Notes under the pieces: model-generated
Told to the model about the DNA's origin: nothing
Database searches by the model: none
What the model saw: only the letters and a program-made list of their open reading frames with translations
Part shown: one piece after another, positions 8,944 through 18,958 of the stretch
How the letters are laid out: each line of letters begins with the position of its first letter
How positions within the stretch are numbered: position 1 is the first letter of the stretch
Assembly (NCBI RefSeq): GCF_913778665.1
Contig: NZ_CAJYVQ010000008.1
Coordinates: forward strand, 434,001-498,000
Source of the DNA: an uncultured Stenotrophomonas sp.
GTDB lineage: Bacteria > Pseudomonadota > Gammaproteobacteria > Xanthomonadales > Xanthomonadaceae
Direction: 5' to 3'
DNA length: 64,000 bases
Position numbers and translations under genes: made by a program

Positions 8944-10863
8944 ATGTCCAGCAGTCAAACCCCGCACGCAGCTGCCCCCGGCGGCCACGGTCACGCTCCT
9001 CCAGCCGGAGGCATGGCGCTGATCATCGGTGCGATCGGCGTGGTCTTCGGCGATATCGGTACCAGCCCGCTGTACACCCTGAAGGAGGCGTTCTCGCCGC
9101 ACTACGGGCTCAACAGCGACCACGACACCGTGCTGGGCGTGCTGTCGCTGGCGTTCTGGGCGCTGAACATCGTGGTCACCCTGAAGTACGTGACCATCAT
9201 CATGCGCGCCGACAATGATGGCGAGGGTGGCATCATGGCGCTGATGGCGCTGACCCAGCGCACGCTGCGCAACGGCTCGCGCTCGGCGTATGTGGTGGGC
9301 ATTCTCGGCATCTTCGGCGCCTCGCTGTTCTTCGGCGACGGCGTGATCACCCCGGCCATTTCCGTGCTGGGCGCGGTTGAAGGCCTGGAGGTGGCGGCCC
9401 CCGGGCTGCATGCCTTCATCGTGCCGATCACCGTGGTGGTGCTGCTGATGGTGTTTGCCGCGCAGCGCTTCGGCACCGAGAAGATCGGCAAGGCGTTCGG
9501 CCCGATCACCTCGGTCTGGTTCATCTCGCTGGCAGCGATCGGCATCTACAACATCGTCGACGCGCCGGAAGTGCTGAAGGCGTTCAACCCCTGGTGGGCG
9601 ATCCGCTTCTTCATGGAGCACAGCTGGCACGGCATCTTCATCCTCGGTGCGGTGGTGCTGGCGGTGACCGGTGGCGAAGCGCTGTACGCCGACATGGGCC
9701 ATTTCGGCGCCAAGCCCATCCGCCACGCCTGGTACTTCTTCGTGCTGCCGTGCCTGGTGCTGAACTACCTGGGGCAGGGCGCGCTGGTGCTCAACCATCC
9801 GGAGGCGCTGAAGAACCCGTTCTTCGAAGCAGTGCCGTCGTGGGCGCTGTACCCGATGATCATCCTGGCCACGATGGCGGCGGTGATCGCCTCGCAGTCG
9901 GTCATCACCGGTGCGTTCTCGGTCTCGCGCCAGGCCATGCAGCTGGGCTACATCCCGCGCATGCGCATCAAGCACACCTCGCACGACACCATCGGCCAGA
10001 TCTACATCCCGGGCATCAACTGGGGCATCGCAGTGATGGTGATCGGCCTGGTGCTGGCCTTCCGCAGCTCGTCCAACCTGGCCGTGGCCTACGGCATCTC
10101 GGTGTCGGCCACCATGCTGATCGACACCCTGCTGCTGGCCCTGGTCGCCCGCTCGCTGTGGCCCAAGGCGCGCGCCTGGATCCTGCCGCTGTGCGTGGTG
10201 TTCTTCATCATCGACCTTGGCTTCGTCATCGCCAACGGCGCCAAGCTGCTGCAGGGCGCCTGGTTCCCGGTGGTGCTGGGCATCTTCCTGTTCACCATGA
10301 TGCGCACCTGGCGCCGCGGCCGCGAGCTGCTGCGCGATGAAATCCGCAAGGACGGCATCCGCCTGGATACCTTCCTGCCGGGCCTGATGCTGGCCCCGCC
10401 AGTGCGCGTGCCGGGCACCGCGGTGTTCCTCACCGCTGACCCGAGCGTGGCGCCGCATGCGCTGATGCACAACCTCAAGCACAACAAGGTGCTGCACGAG
10501 CGCAACGTGTTCCTGCACGTGGTGACCCTGCCCGTGCCGTATGCGCCGGAGGGGCAGCGGCTGAAGATCGAATCGGTCGGCGACGAGTTCTATCGCGTCT
10601 ACGTGCGTTTCGGCTTCATGGAAACGCCGGACGTGCCGCTGGCGCTGATGCGCTCGTGCGACCACGGCGGCATCTACTTCGACCCGATGGACACCACCTT
10701 CTTCGCCAGCCGCGAGACCATCGTCGCCACCGCCAACCGCGGCATGCCGATCTGGCGCGACAAGCTGTTCGCGCTGATGCATCGGAATGCCGCGCCGGCC
10801 ACGGGCTTCTTCCGGATTCCAGGCAACCGTTTGGTCGAGCTGGGCGCGCAGGTGGAGATTTAA
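8944..10863 (+). CDS. kup: Low-affinity K+ transporter Kup
   Basis: This 639-residue inner-membrane K+:H+ symporter has the family start region [25 protein letters not shown] (GDIGTSPLY, about residues 37-46). Around twelve hydrophobic segments follow, including the NDGEGG loop, and then a hydrophilic C-terminal cytoplasmic domain of about 170 residues. AGGAGT precedes the ATG. The gene lies between ruvA and ruvB in the same direction. Its stop codon sits inside a 31-base palindrome that could end transcription. Confidence 0.95.
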   Translation: MSSSQTPHAAAPGGHGHAPPAGGMALIIGAIGVVFGDIGTSPLYTLKEAFSPHYGLNSDHDTVLGVLSLAFWALNIVVTLKYVTIIMRADNDGEGGIMALMALTQRTLRNGSRSAYVVGILGIFGASLFFGDGVITPAISVLGAVEGLEVAAPGLHAFIVPITVVVLLMVFAAQRFGTEKIGKAFGPITSVWFISLAAIGIYNIVDAPEVLKAFNPWWAIRFFMEHSWHGIFILGAVVLAVTGGEALYADMGHFGAKPIRHAWYFFVLPCLVLNYLGQGALVLNHPEALKNPFFEAVPSWALYPMIILATMAAVIASQSVITGAFSVSRQAMQLGYIPRMRIKHTSHDTIGQIYIPGINWGIAVMVIGLVLAFRSSSNLAVAYGISVSATMLIDTLLLALVARSLWPKARAWILPLCVVFFIIDLGFVIANGAKLLQGAWFPVVLGIFLFTMMRTWRRGRELLRDEIRKDGIRLDTFLPGLMLAPPVRVPGTAVFLTADPSVAPHALMHNLKHNKVLHERNVFLHVVTLPVPYAPEGQRLKIESVGDEFYRVYVRFGFMETPDVPLALMRSCDHGGIYFDPMDTTFFASRETIVATANRGMPIWRDKLFALMHRNAAPATGFFRIPGNRLVELGAQVEI

Positions 10864-10876
10864 TCTCCACCTGCGC
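10846..10876. repeat. 31-base palindrome spanning the kup stop codon
   Basis: The 15 bases GCGCAGGTGGAGATT (10846-10860) are repeated exactly in reverse complement at 10862-10876, around a central T. The TAA stop of kup forms part of the centre. The fold would be a stem of about 12-13 pairs with a small A/T loop. No T-run follows, so this is a candidate 3'-end-protecting or weak terminator structure, not a classical terminator. Confidence 0.75.
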
Positions 10877-10949
10877 TACGCCCCACGATTTGCTACGCAA
10901 ACCGCGGGCCCCGCGCGCATTCCACCTTATCCCCCCGCCTGTCGGCGCG

Positions 10950-10971
10950 CCCCCTTGAACAACAAGGGGGC
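10950..10971. repeat. Short GC-rich hairpin
   Basis: CCCCCTT and AAGGGGG are separated by a seven-base loop. The hairpin lies in the 446-base gene-free stretch between kup and ruvB (10864-11309). Besides this hairpin the stretch holds a SMAG-type unit, a GTGTCGACC palindrome and the large arm/core element with its tail module. I see no coding potential in it. Confidence 0.5.
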
Positions 10972-11028
10972 TCCACTTGCGGAGATGCCGCGCGCCTGAG
11001 GCTGAGCCCACTCTCCTCCACTGTCCCA

Positions 11029-11082
11029 TCCAGGCATGGCGTGGATCTACCGTGTCGACCAAGGTCGACACCCACCAACAGA
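11029..11082 (-). repeat. SMAG-type repeat and adjoining palindrome
   Basis: On the minus strand the unit begins GTAGATCCACGCCATGCC and pairs ATCCACGCC with the following GGATGGGA imperfectly. Immediately beside it (11058-11080) is a strong inverted repeat, GTGTCGACC/GGTCGACAC. The same GTAGATCCACGCC head occurs at 2418 and, reversed, near 28617. Confidence 0.65.
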
Positions 11083-11100
11083 TCGCGGCGATCTGTCGAA

Positions 11101-11202
11101 GGCGGGATGGGTCCGGTTGAGGGGGTGTGAGCGGCATGGATGCCGCGACCAAGCCCCCAGGGATGGGTTCACGGCGTCCCCCTCAACCGGACCCACCCCG
11201 CC
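11101..11202 (+). repeat. Conserved-core, variable-arm hairpin element, copy A
   Basis: The outer arms (11101-11125 and 11178-11202) are inverted repeats that match at 24 of 25 positions. The left arm opens GGCGGGATGGGTCCGG. Between them is a conserved core with an inner hairpin GCGGCATGGATGCCGC (11131-11146), followed by a GACCAAGCCCCC and GGATGGGTTCACGGCG stretch. Copies B (38677), C (38433, reversed) and D (56201, reversed) keep the core. Copies C and D have quite different arms. See the findings. Confidence 0.85.
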
Positions 11203-11219
11203 ATTTCACGGAACGCCTG

Positions 11220-11285
11220 CCTTTGCTTCGGCCTTTGACGTTGCCGTTGCCTCTGCGGGTGCCGGGCGCAGCCCGGCCGAAACCC
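11220..11285 (+). repeat. Tail module of the hairpin element, upstream of ruvB
   Basis: A TTTGCTTCGGCC tract leads into GACGTTGCCGTTGCC and then a small stem in GTGCCGGGCGCAGCCCGGC. The same arrangement follows copies B, C and D and stands alone near 53308. Here it ends 25 bases before the ruvB ATG. Confidence 0.7.
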
Positions 11286-11309
11286 GTACTTTTGCCGCAT
11301 AATCAGCAC

Positions 11310-12350
11310 ATGACCGACGACCGCATCATCGGCGCCGGCGCCACCCGCGAGGATGACGCCGCCGACGCCAGCATCCGCCCCAAGCGCCTTGCCGACTACC
11401 TTGGCCAGGCCCCGGTGCGCGAGCAGCTGGAGATCTACATCGAAGCGGCCAAGGCCCGTAGCGATGCGCTCGACCACGTGCTGATCTTCGGCCCGCCGGG
11501 CCTGGGCAAGACCACCCTCAGCCACGTCATCGCCAACGAGCTGGGCGTGGCGCTGCGGGTCACCTCCGGCCCGGTGATCGAGAAGGCCGGCGACCTGGCC
11601 GCGCTGCTGACCAACCTGCAGCCGCACGATGTGCTGTTCATCGACGAGATCCATCGCCTGTCGCCGGTGGTGGAAGAAGTGCTGTACCCGGCGATGGAAG
11701 ACTTCCAGATCGACATCATGATCGGCGAGGGCCCCGCGGCGCGCTCGATCAAGATCGACCTGCCGCCGTTCACCCTGATCGGCGCCACCACCCGCGCAGG
11801 CCTGCTGACCGCGCCGCTGCGCGACCGCTTCGGCATCGTCCAGCGCCTGGAGTTCTACAGCGTCGAAGAGCTGACCCGGATCGTGCGCCGCTCTGCCGCC
11901 ATCCTGGGCATCGACTGCACTGCCGATGGCGCCGGCGAGATCGCGCGCCGCGCGCGGGGTACCCCGCGTATCGCCAACCGCCTGCTGCGCCGCGTGCGCG
12001 ACTACGCCCAGGTAAAGGCCGGTGGCCACATCGACGAGCCCGTGGCCCAGGCAGCCATGAAGATGCTCAAGGTCGACCCGGAAGGCTTCGACGAGCTCGA
12101 CCGGCGTCTGCTGAAAACGATGGTGGACTACTTCGACGGTGGCCCGGTCGGTATCGAATCGCTGGCTGCGGCGCTGTCCGAAGAGCGCGGCACGCTGGAA
12201 GACGTGGTCGAGCCGTACCTGATCCAGCAGGGTTTCCTGGTGCGCACCGCGCGCGGCCGCATGGCCACCCACAAGGCCTACCGGCACATGGGCCTGAAGC
12301 CGAAGAACCCGCCGCAGGACCTGTTCGCGGAGGTTCCCGATGTCGGTTGA
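11310..12350 (+). CDS. ruvB: Holliday junction branch-migration ATPase RuvB
   Basis: RuvB is the hexameric AAA+ motor that drives branch migration with RuvA. The 346-residue protein has Walker [16 protein letters not shown] near residues 60-74 and Walker [14 protein letters not shown] near 105. Sensor 1 is [18 protein letters not shown], including the arginine finger region, and a C-terminal winged helix ends the chain. The frame is open farther upstream through repeat DNA; ATG 11310 gives [10 protein letters not shown], the normal length. It overlaps ybgC by 11 bases, which links it to the tol cluster. Confidence 0.97.
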   Translation: MTDDRIIGAGATREDDAADASIRPKRLADYLGQAPVREQLEIYIEAAKARSDALDHVLIFGPPGLGKTTLSHVIANELGVALRVTSGPVIEKAGDLAALLTNLQPHDVLFIDEIHRLSPVVEEVLYPAMEDFQIDIMIGEGPAARSIKIDLPPFTLIGATTRAGLLTAPLRDRFGIVQRLEFYSVEELTRIVRRSAAILGIDCTADGAGEIARRARGTPRIANRLLRRVRDYAQVKAGGHIDEPVAQAAMKMLKVDPEGFDELDRRLLKTMVDYFDGGPVGIESLAAALSEERGTLEDVVEPYLIQQGFLVRTARGRMATHKAYRHMGLKPKNPPQDLFAEVPDVG

Positions 12351-12771
12351 GCCGCGATTCAGTTGGCCGACACGCATTTACTGGGAAGATACCGACGCAG
12401 GTGGCGTGGTCTACCACGCCCGCTACGTGGCCTTCATGGAACGGGCCCGGACCGAATGGATGCGTGCGCTGGGCTACGGCCAGGAGCGCATGCGCGCCGA
12501 GCACGGGATGGTCTTCGCGGTGCGCTCGATGCAGATGGATTTCATCAGGCCGGCACGGCTGGATGACACCCTGCAGGTGAGCGCCCGCCTGGTCCAGCTG
12601 AAGAAGGCCAGCATGGTCTTCGACCAGCAGATCCTGCGCGACGGCGAGCTGCTGCTGTCGGCACAGGTCCGCATCGCCGCACTGGAAGCGGCCAGTTTCC
12701 GCCCGCGTGGCATGGACGACGCCGTCCTTGCCGTGCTGCAACCCCACCTCCACCCCGAATCCGAACTTTGA
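12340..12771 (+). CDS. ybgC: Tol-Pal-associated acyl-CoA thioesterase YbgC
   Basis: This 143-residue hotdog-fold enzyme hydrolyses acyl-CoA in the cytoplasm and regularly heads tol-pal operons. The signature [26 protein letters not shown] lies at residues 12-37, with the catalytic Asp in [11 protein letters not shown]. The start overlaps the end of ruvB, and AGGTTCCCG precedes the ATG. TolQ follows 10 bp after the stop, with GAGGAAC as its binding site. Confidence 0.95.
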   Translation: MSVEPRFSWPTRIYWEDTDAGGVVYHARYVAFMERARTEWMRALGYGQERMRAEHGMVFAVRSMQMDFIRPARLDDTLQVSARLVQLKKASMVFDQQILRDGELLLSAQVRIAALEAASFRPRGMDDAVLAVLQPHLHPESEL

Positions 12772-12781
12772 GGAACAACGG

Positions 12782-13561
12782 ATGATCGCAACGCTCCTGG
12801 CCCTGCAGGCCACGGTCACCGAGGCACTGCCGGCCGATGTCAGCAACGCCGCGACCCAGACCCTTGCCCAGGCCACCACCGGCGGCGGGATCAACTACCT
12901 CGAACTGATGGCCAAGGCCAGCCTGCCGGTGAAGATCATCGTGCTGTTGCTGCTGGTCGGCTCGTTCGTCAGCTGGGTGATCATTTTCCGCAAGGCCCGC
13001 GTGTTCAAGCAGGCCACCCGTGAAGCCGACGAATTTGAAAACCGCTTCTGGTCCGGCGCCGACCTGGGCAAGCTGTACAGCTCGGCCACCGACCGCAGCC
13101 GCAATGTCGGCGGCCTGGAAGCGATCTTCGAAGCCGGTTTCCGCGAATACACCCGCCTGCGCGACAAGCGCCGTCTGGATGGTCGTGCGCAGCTGGAAGG
13201 CGCGCAGCGTGCCATGCGTACCACCTATACCCGCGAAGTGGACCAGCTGGAGCGCAATCTGGAACTGCTGGCCAACATCGGCTCGACCGCGCCGTACGTG
13301 GGCCTGGTCGGTACCGTGTTCGGCATCATGGTGACCATGCACGACATGATCAGCAGCGGTGCGCAGGCCGGTATCGCCGCCGTCGCCCCGGGCATCTCCG
13401 AAGCCCTGTTCGCCACCGCCATCGGCCTGTTCGTGGCGATTCCGGCGGTGTGGGCCTACAACCGCTTCACCACCCGCGTGGAGCGCATGTCGGTGCGGTT
13501 CGAGACCTTCGCCGAAGAGTTCAGCTCCATCCTGCAGCGCCAGAGCGCTGGCGACGAGTAA
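12782..13561 (+). CDS. tolQ: Tol-Pal proton-channel subunit TolQ
   Basis: TolQ is the MotA/ExbB-type inner-membrane subunit which, with TolR, uses the proton gradient to energise TolA during outer-membrane constriction at division. The 259-residue protein has three hydrophobic segments, near residues 45-65 (VKIIVLLLLVGSFVSWVIIF), 170-190 and 205-225. The conserved ExbB-like stretch IGSTAPYVGLVGTVFGIM is present, as is a cytoplasmic loop with EFENRFWSG. The start at 12782 is set by the GAGGAAC site 6 bases upstream. Confidence 0.96.
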   Translation: MIATLLALQATVTEALPADVSNAATQTLAQATTGGGINYLELMAKASLPVKIIVLLLLVGSFVSWVIIFRKARVFKQATREADEFENRFWSGADLGKLYSSATDRSRNVGGLEAIFEAGFREYTRLRDKRRLDGRAQLEGAQRAMRTTYTREVDQLERNLELLANIGSTAPYVGLVGTVFGIMVTMHDMISSGAQAGIAAVAPGISEALFATAIGLFVAIPAVWAYNRFTTRVERMSVRFETFAEEFSSILQRQSAGDE

Positions 13562-13585
13562 GCGCCTGACCCGGGAGTCCAAGCC

Positions 13586-14003
<418 letters not shown>

Positions 14004-14014
<11 letters not shown>

Positions 14015-15059
14015 CGCCCTGCCACCCCCGCAGCAGCGCGAACCCGGCTGGGGCCTGCCCCTGGCGCTGGCGGTGCTGGTGCATCTGCTGGTCGCGCTGA
14101 TCTTCATCGGCGCCTGGCTGTGGTCGCCCGAACGCAACACCGATGCCGCCGCCGGCGACCCGTCGGTCGAGGCCAGCCTGGCGCTGTCCGCGTCCGAGGC
14201 CGCCGCCGCACGCCAGGCGCTGCGCCAGTCGGAAAAGCTGGAAGACCTGCCGCCGCCGGTGGCCGAGCCGATCCCGGTGCCCGAAGACACCGTGCCGCCG
14301 CCGCAGCCGATTCCCGAACCGCGCCCGCAGGACGCGCCGACGCCGCAGCAGCAACAGGCGCAGGAGCGTGTGGCCCAGCCGGACACCAAGGACCAGGAAG
14401 CGGTCAACGCACTGGCCATCTCGCAGGAGAAGGCCAAGCAGGAACAGGAAGCCAAGCGCCGGCAGGAGCAGATCGACCTGACCGAACGCAAGCGCCAGGA
14501 AGAAGCCGAGCAGAAGCTGCGCCTGGCCAAGCAGCAGGAAGAAGACGCCAAGAAGAAGCTGGCCGAACAGGCGCGCCAGGCTGCGGACAAGGCCGAGGCC
14601 GAGAAGCAGAAGAAGATCGCCGAGATCCGTGCCAAGCGCGAGCAGGCCGAGAAGGAAGCCAAGCTGGCCGAGCAGAAGCTGCGCCAGGTGGCTGCCGCGC
14701 GCAATGCGGCGGGTACGGCCGCTGCCGGCGCCAGTGGTGCCGCGCAGCCAGCGGCCGGCGGCGGCGGCAACAGCGACGATCTTTCGGCCAAGTACGCCGC
14801 AGCGATCCAGGCCAAGGTGCTGTCGCAGTGGGTGCGTCCGGATACGGTGCCGCTGGGCCAGCGCTGCCAGATCACCATCACCCAGATCCCGGGTGGCACG
14901 GTGATGCAGGCCAAGGTCAGCCCGAGCTGCCCGTACGACGAGGCTGGCAAGCGCTCGATCGAGGCCGCCGTGCTCAACGCGCAGCCGCTGCCCTACCGCG
15001 GCTTCGAGTCGGTGTTCGCACGCACGCTCAACTTCACCTTTACCGCCCAGGATCGCTGA
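14004..15059 (+). CDS. tolA: Tol-Pal linker protein TolA
   Basis: TolA spans the periplasm between TolQR and Pal/TolB. The 351-residue protein has one N-terminal membrane helix (GLPLALAVLVHLLVALIFIGAWLW, residues 14-37) and a Pro/Glu stretch. A long Lys/Glu/Ala/Gln coiled coil runs from about residue 125 to 235. A compact C-terminal domain (DLSAKYAAAIQAKVLSQWVRP onward) has two cysteines, in QRCQITI and SPSCPYDE, likely forming the family disulphide. The 185 bases before tolB hold no other gene. Confidence 0.94.
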
Positions 15060-15244
15060 GGCAGGGCAGGGCAACCGTCCGGTCGCCCCTGCCCAAGCCA
15101 CCCCAAGGTGGCCGCGACGTTAACGGTGCGTGACAACACGGGCTGGAACTGACCCGGAATTCACGTACCCTTGGTTCATGATTGCGAAGCGGTTCACTTC
15201 CGCTTTGCTATCCCTCGTTCCGGTTTCCCCCTATTGAGCGCTCC

Positions 15245-16564
15245 ATGAAAAAGATGCCTCGCTGGCTTGCCGTGTTTGCGGCCCTGTTGCTGCCCTTTGC
15301 TGCCGTCGCGCAGCAGAAGGGGCTGGATATCGACATCATCGGCGGCAATGCCTCCGCGCTGCCGATCACCATCGTGCCGATGCCTTACCAAGGCTCGGCG
15401 GCCGCCCCGCAGACCGACGTTGCCGGTGTGGTGCGCGCCGACCTGGAGCGTTCAGGCCAGTTCCGCACGCTGCCCGAAGCGCAGATCGTCGAAAAGCCGG
15501 TGCGCGGCGGCGATATCCAGTTCGCCACCTGGCGTGCGCTGAAGCAGAACTACATCGTGGTCGGCCGTGTGCTCGACGCCGGTGCCGGCGCCTACCGCGT
15601 CGAGTACGAACTGTTCGACGTGCCCAAGGGCGAACGCCTGCTCGGCCTGGCGATGACCGCCCGTGGCAATGCCATGCGCGACGTCGCCCACCAGATGGCC
15701 GACGCCATCTACGAGAAGATCACCGGTGTCCGCGGCGCTTTCTGGACCCGTATCGCCTACGTGACCGCCAGCGGCAAGGGCGACGCCATGCGCTATGCGC
15801 TGATGGTGGCCGACTCCGATGGCTACAACCCGCAGACCATCGTGCGTTCGGCCGAGCCGCTGCTGTCGCCGTCGTGGAGCCCCGATGGCAGCAAGCTGGC
15901 CTATGTCAGCTTCGAGCGTGGCAACTCGGCCATCTACATCCAGAACATCGGCACCGGCGCGCGTGAGCTGGTCACCAGCTTCCGTGGCATCAACAGCGCC
16001 CCGGCGTTCTCGCCGGACGGTCGCAAGCTGGCCCTGACGCTGTCGCGCTCCGGCAATCCGGAAATCTACGTGATGGACCTGGGCAGCAAGCAGCTGACCC
16101 AGCTGACCAACCACTTCGCCATCGATACCGAGCCGACCTGGGCGCCGGACGGTAGCGCGGTGTACTTCACCTCCGACCGCGGCGGCCGTCCGCAGGTCTA
16201 CAAGGTCGGTGCGGGCGGCGGCAGCGCCGAGCGCGTCACCTTCCAGGGCAACTACAACGCCAAGCCCTCGGTGTCCTACGACGGCAAGAAGATCGCCGTG
16301 GCGCAGGGCTCGGGCAACAGCTACAAGATCGCGGTGATGGACAGCTCGCTGGGCTCGCCGCGCTGGAGCACGCTGTCGCCGGGGTCGCTGGATGAATCGC
16401 CGAGCTTCGCGCCCAACGCAAGCATGGTGCTGTACGCCGCCCGCGAAGGTGGCCGTGGTGTGTTGTATGCCGTTTCGGCCGATGCGCGGGTTCGCCAGCG
16501 CCTGGTCCTGGCCGATGGTGATGTGCGCGAGCCGGCATGGTCCCCATACCGTACCCAGCGCTAA
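15245..16564 (+). CDS. tolB: Tol-Pal periplasmic protein TolB
   Basis: TolB is a periplasmic beta-propeller that interacts with Pal and TolA. The 439-residue protein has a signal peptide (MKKMPRWLAVFAALLLPFAAVAQ, cleavage after AVA). An N-terminal TolA-facing domain of about 140 residues follows. The propeller repeats are seen as SWSPDGSKLAYVS, AFSPDGRKLALTLS and TWAPDGSAVYFTSDRGG. Translation could begin further upstream in the same frame, but ATG 15245 gives the proper signal peptide. Confidence 0.96.
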   Translation: MKKMPRWLAVFAALLLPFAAVAQQKGLDIDIIGGNASALPITIVPMPYQGSAAAPQTDVAGVVRADLERSGQFRTLPEAQIVEKPVRGGDIQFATWRALKQNYIVVGRVLDAGAGAYRVEYELFDVPKGERLLGLAMTARGNAMRDVAHQMADAIYEKITGVRGAFWTRIAYVTASGKGDAMRYALMVADSDGYNPQTIVRSAEPLLSPSWSPDGSKLAYVSFERGNSAIYIQNIGTGARELVTSFRGINSAPAFSPDGRKLALTLSRSGNPEIYVMDLGSKQLTQLTNHFAIDTEPTWAPDGSAVYFTSDRGGRPQVYKVGAGGGSAERVTFQGNYNAKPSVSYDGKKIAVAQGSGNSYKIAVMDSSLGSPRWSTLSPGSLDESPSFAPNASMVLYAAREGGRGVLYAVSADARVRQRLVLADGDVREPAWSPYRTQR

Positions 16565-16628
16565 AAGAGTGTTAATATTTTCGTTGTCTTGAACCCCTCA
16601 TCGGCCTAGGAGCCACAAAGGTATCGCC

Positions 16629-17147
16629 ATGAACAAGTCCACCCGCGTTCTGCTTGTTTCCCTGCTGTCTGTGGCCGTCCTGGCCGGTTGCTCGAAGAAG
16701 GTGAAGGAAGAGCCGCAGGCTCCGGTCGACACCGGCACCTCGACCACCACCCCGACCGGTCCGTCCACCTCCGGCCTGTACGGCCCGGGCGACCTGGACA
16801 CCGACGCCTGCCTGCGCCAGCGCGTTGTCTACTTCGACCTGGACAAGGAAGACGTGAAGCCGGAATTCCAGGCCATCATGGCGTGCCACGCCAAGTACCT
16901 GCGTGACCGTCCGTCCTCGCGCATCACCCTGCAGGGCCACACCGACGAGCGCGGTTCGCGCGCGTACAACCAGGCCCTGGGTGAGCGTCGTGGCAACGGC
17001 GTCAACTCGGCCCTGCAGGCCAACGGTGGCTCGGCTTCGCAGCTGACCGTCGTGTCCTACGGTGAAGAGCGTCCGGTCTGCACCGAGTCGAACGAGGCTT
17101 GCTGGTCGCAGAACCGTCGCGTCGAAATCGTCTACACCGCGCAGTAA
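16629..17147 (+). CDS. pal: Peptidoglycan-associated lipoprotein Pal
   Basis: Pal anchors the outer membrane to peptidoglycan and is the outer partner of the Tol machine. The 172-residue precursor has a lipobox SVAVLAGC (Cys near residue 21), a Thr/Pro-rich linker and an OmpA-like peptidoglycan-binding domain. That domain has YFDLDKEDVKPEF and the diaminopimelate-binding segment GHTDERGSRAYNQALGERR. The 64 bases before it are A/T-richer than their surroundings (GTTAATATTTTCG) and could hold a promoter. Confidence 0.96.
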   Translation: MNKSTRVLLVSLLSVAVLAGCSKKVKEEPQAPVDTGTSTTTPTGPSTSGLYGPGDLDTDACLRQRVVYFDLDKEDVKPEFQAIMACHAKYLRDRPSSRITLQGHTDERGSRAYNQALGERRGNGVNSALQANGGSASQLTVVSYGEERPVCTESNEACWSQNRRVEIVYTAQ

Positions 17148-17150
17148 TCC

Positions 17151-17969
17151 ATGCGCATTGGCATCACATTGATGCTGGTCGTTGCGGCAGCCCTCGCGGC
17201 TGCCGCACCGGCGCATGCACAGCGACAGAGCCTGGCCGATCGTGTCGGCGCGCTCGAGCAGCAGATGTACAACAACAGTGCCAACCAGGACCTGTTGAAC
17301 CAGATCAACCAGCTGCGGCAGCAGGTGACGAGCCTGCAGGCCTCGATCGAGCAGTTGCAGCACGACAATGCCCAGCTCAAGCAGTCCGCCCAGGATCAGT
17401 ACCTGGATCTGGACAGCCGCCTGAACCGGTTGGAAGGGGGCAATGCAGCCCCGGCCCTGCCGCCCGTTCCGGCGAGCGCGCCGAAGGCCGCCCCGGCCCC
17501 GGCAAAACCCGCAGCGGCGGCCACTTCCGAGCGGCCGCCTTCCGTCCATGGTGATGCCGGCAGCCTGGCCGCCACCGGCGACGAGCGCACCTCCTACAAC
17601 GTCGCCTTCGATTCGCTGAAGGCTGGCAAGTACGATGATTCGGCGCAGCTGTTCCTGAGCTTCCTGCAGCTGTACCCGAACGGCGTCTACGCGCCGAACG
17701 CGCTGTACTGGCTGGGCGAGAGCTACTACGCCACCCGCAATTTCCCGATGGCCGAGACCCAGTTCCGCGAACTGCTCGCGCGCTATCCGACCCACGACAA
17801 GGCCGCTGGCGGCCTGCTCAAGATCGGCCTGTCGCAGTATGGCGAGGGCAAGATCGATCAGGCCCAGCAGACGCTGGAGACCGTCGTGGCGCAGTACCCG
17901 GGCTCGGACGCCGCGCGCACCGCCCAGGACCGCCTGCAGTCCATCCGCCTCGGCAGGCAGATCCGCTGA
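17151..17969 (+). CDS. cpoB: Cell division coordinator CpoB (YbgF)
   Basis: CpoB links the Tol machine with PBP1b-driven septal peptidoglycan synthesis. The 272-residue protein has a signal peptide ending APAHAQ near residue 24. An N-terminal trimerising coiled coil (residues 25-95, QQMYNNSANQDLLNQINQL) follows, then an Ala/Pro linker. C-terminal TPR units begin at RTSYNVAFDSLKAGKYDDSA and GVYAPNALYWLGESYYATRN. It starts 3 bases after the pal stop. The PBP1b gene itself (mrcB) is also in this window, at 50247. Confidence 0.95.
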   Translation: MRIGITLMLVVAAALAAAAPAHAQRQSLADRVGALEQQMYNNSANQDLLNQINQLRQQVTSLQASIEQLQHDNAQLKQSAQDQYLDLDSRLNRLEGGNAAPALPPVPASAPKAAPAPAKPAAAATSERPPSVHGDAGSLAATGDERTSYNVAFDSLKAGKYDDSAQLFLSFLQLYPNGVYAPNALYWLGESYYATRNFPMAETQFRELLARYPTHDKAAGGLLKIGLSQYGEGKIDQAQQTLETVVAQYPGSDAARTAQDRLQSIRLGRQIR

Positions 17970-17999
17970 TCCGCTGACCGGGCGTACAATGGGTGCCCT

Positions 18000-18119
18000 G
18001 TAGAGCCGAGCCCACGCTCGGCTGCTTTCGTTTCCGGAACGGCAAACCCGGCCGGATCCGGCAGCGCCGGGCCATGCCCGTCCAGTTGCTGTGTTGTAGA
18101 GCCGAGCCATGCTCAGCTG
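18000..18119 (+). repeat. Two SMAG repeats in the same orientation
   Basis: Units at 18000-18024 and 18096-18119 both begin GTAGAGCCGAGCC and fold on AGCCGAGC with GCTCGGCT (GCTCAGCT in the second, a mismatch). They fill the space between cpoB and queE. Confidence 0.85.
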
Positions 18120-18177
18120 CGTTCGTTACCGGCCACGGTAGCCCACCCGCCACGTGTCCCACCAAGAAGTGCCCGCC

Positions 18178-18879
18178 ATGACCGCCGTTACCCTGTCCAA
18201 CGCCGTCGCCACCCCCAGCGACATCGTGCAGTCGCCGCTGCCGCGCCTGAAGATCACCGAGATCTTCACTTCGCTGCAGGGCGAGGCCGACACCGCCGGC
18301 TGGCCGACCGTGTTCGTGCGCCTGACCGGCTGCCCGCTGCGCTGCCAGTACTGCGACACCGCCTACGCCTTCCATGGTGGCACCTGGTGGGATATCGACG
18401 ACATCGTGGCCGAGGTGCTGGCCCAGGGCGTGCGCCACGTCTGCGTCACCGGCGGCGAGCCGCTGGCGCAGAAGCGCTGCCTGGTGCTGCTGCAGAAGCT
18501 GTGCGATGCCGGCATGGAGGTCTCGCTGGAGACCTCCGGCGCGCTGGACGTCAGCGCGGTGGACCCGCGCGTATCGCGGGTGGTCGACATCAAGACCCCG
18601 GGTTCGGCCGAAGTGGCGCGCAACCGCTGGGACAACCTGCCGCTGCTGACCGCCCACGACCAGATCAAGTTCGTCATCTGCAGCCGCGAAGACTACGACT
18701 GGGCCAAGGCCCTGCTGGCCCAGCACGATCTGGTCAAGCGCTGCACCGTGTTCTTCTCGCCCAGCAAGGGCGAGATCACCGCGCGCCAGCTGGCCGACTG
18801 GATCGTCGAAGACCGCCTGCCGGTGCGCTTCCAGATGCAGTTGCATAAAATCCTGTGGAACGACGAGCCGGGCCGATGA
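18178..18879 (+). CDS. queE: 7-carboxy-7-deazaguanine synthase QueE
   Basis: QueE is a radical-SAM enzyme that converts 6-carboxytetrahydropterin to 7-carboxy-7-deazaguanine on the queuosine pathway. The 233-residue protein has the cluster motif CPLRCQYC (C-x3-C-x2-C). FTSLQGEADTAGWPTVFVRL precedes it, and VCVTGGEPLAQK provides the SAM-binding glycines. An upstream in-frame GTG at 18154 is possible, but ATG 18178 gives a normal N-terminus. No preQ1 riboswitch is seen upstream. queC follows after 79 bases. Confidence 0.94.
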   Translation: MTAVTLSNAVATPSDIVQSPLPRLKITEIFTSLQGEADTAGWPTVFVRLTGCPLRCQYCDTAYAFHGGTWWDIDDIVAEVLAQGVRHVCVTGGEPLAQKRCLVLLQKLCDAGMEVSLETSGALDVSAVDPRVSRVVDIKTPGSAEVARNRWDNLPLLTAHDQIKFVICSREDYDWAKALLAQHDLVKRCTVFFSPSKGEITARQLADWIVEDRLPVRFQMQLHKILWNDEPGR

Positions 18880-18958
18880 GGCCGGGCAACGTTCCCTGAT
18901 GTAACTCCGGCGCGGGACAGCGTGCTGGCTTTCCCCCTCCCAACCGGATGTTTTACCC

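Noticed and set aside
8911..10782. 623-codon minus-strand frame opposite kup
   Set aside because: Low-complexity His/Arg/Asp sequence with no domain. kup is clearly the real gene.
18120..18177. preQ1 riboswitch before queE
   Set aside because: Looked for because of the queuosine genes, but no preQ1-type pseudoknot or A-rich tail is visible; the space is SMAG repeat plus a short leader.
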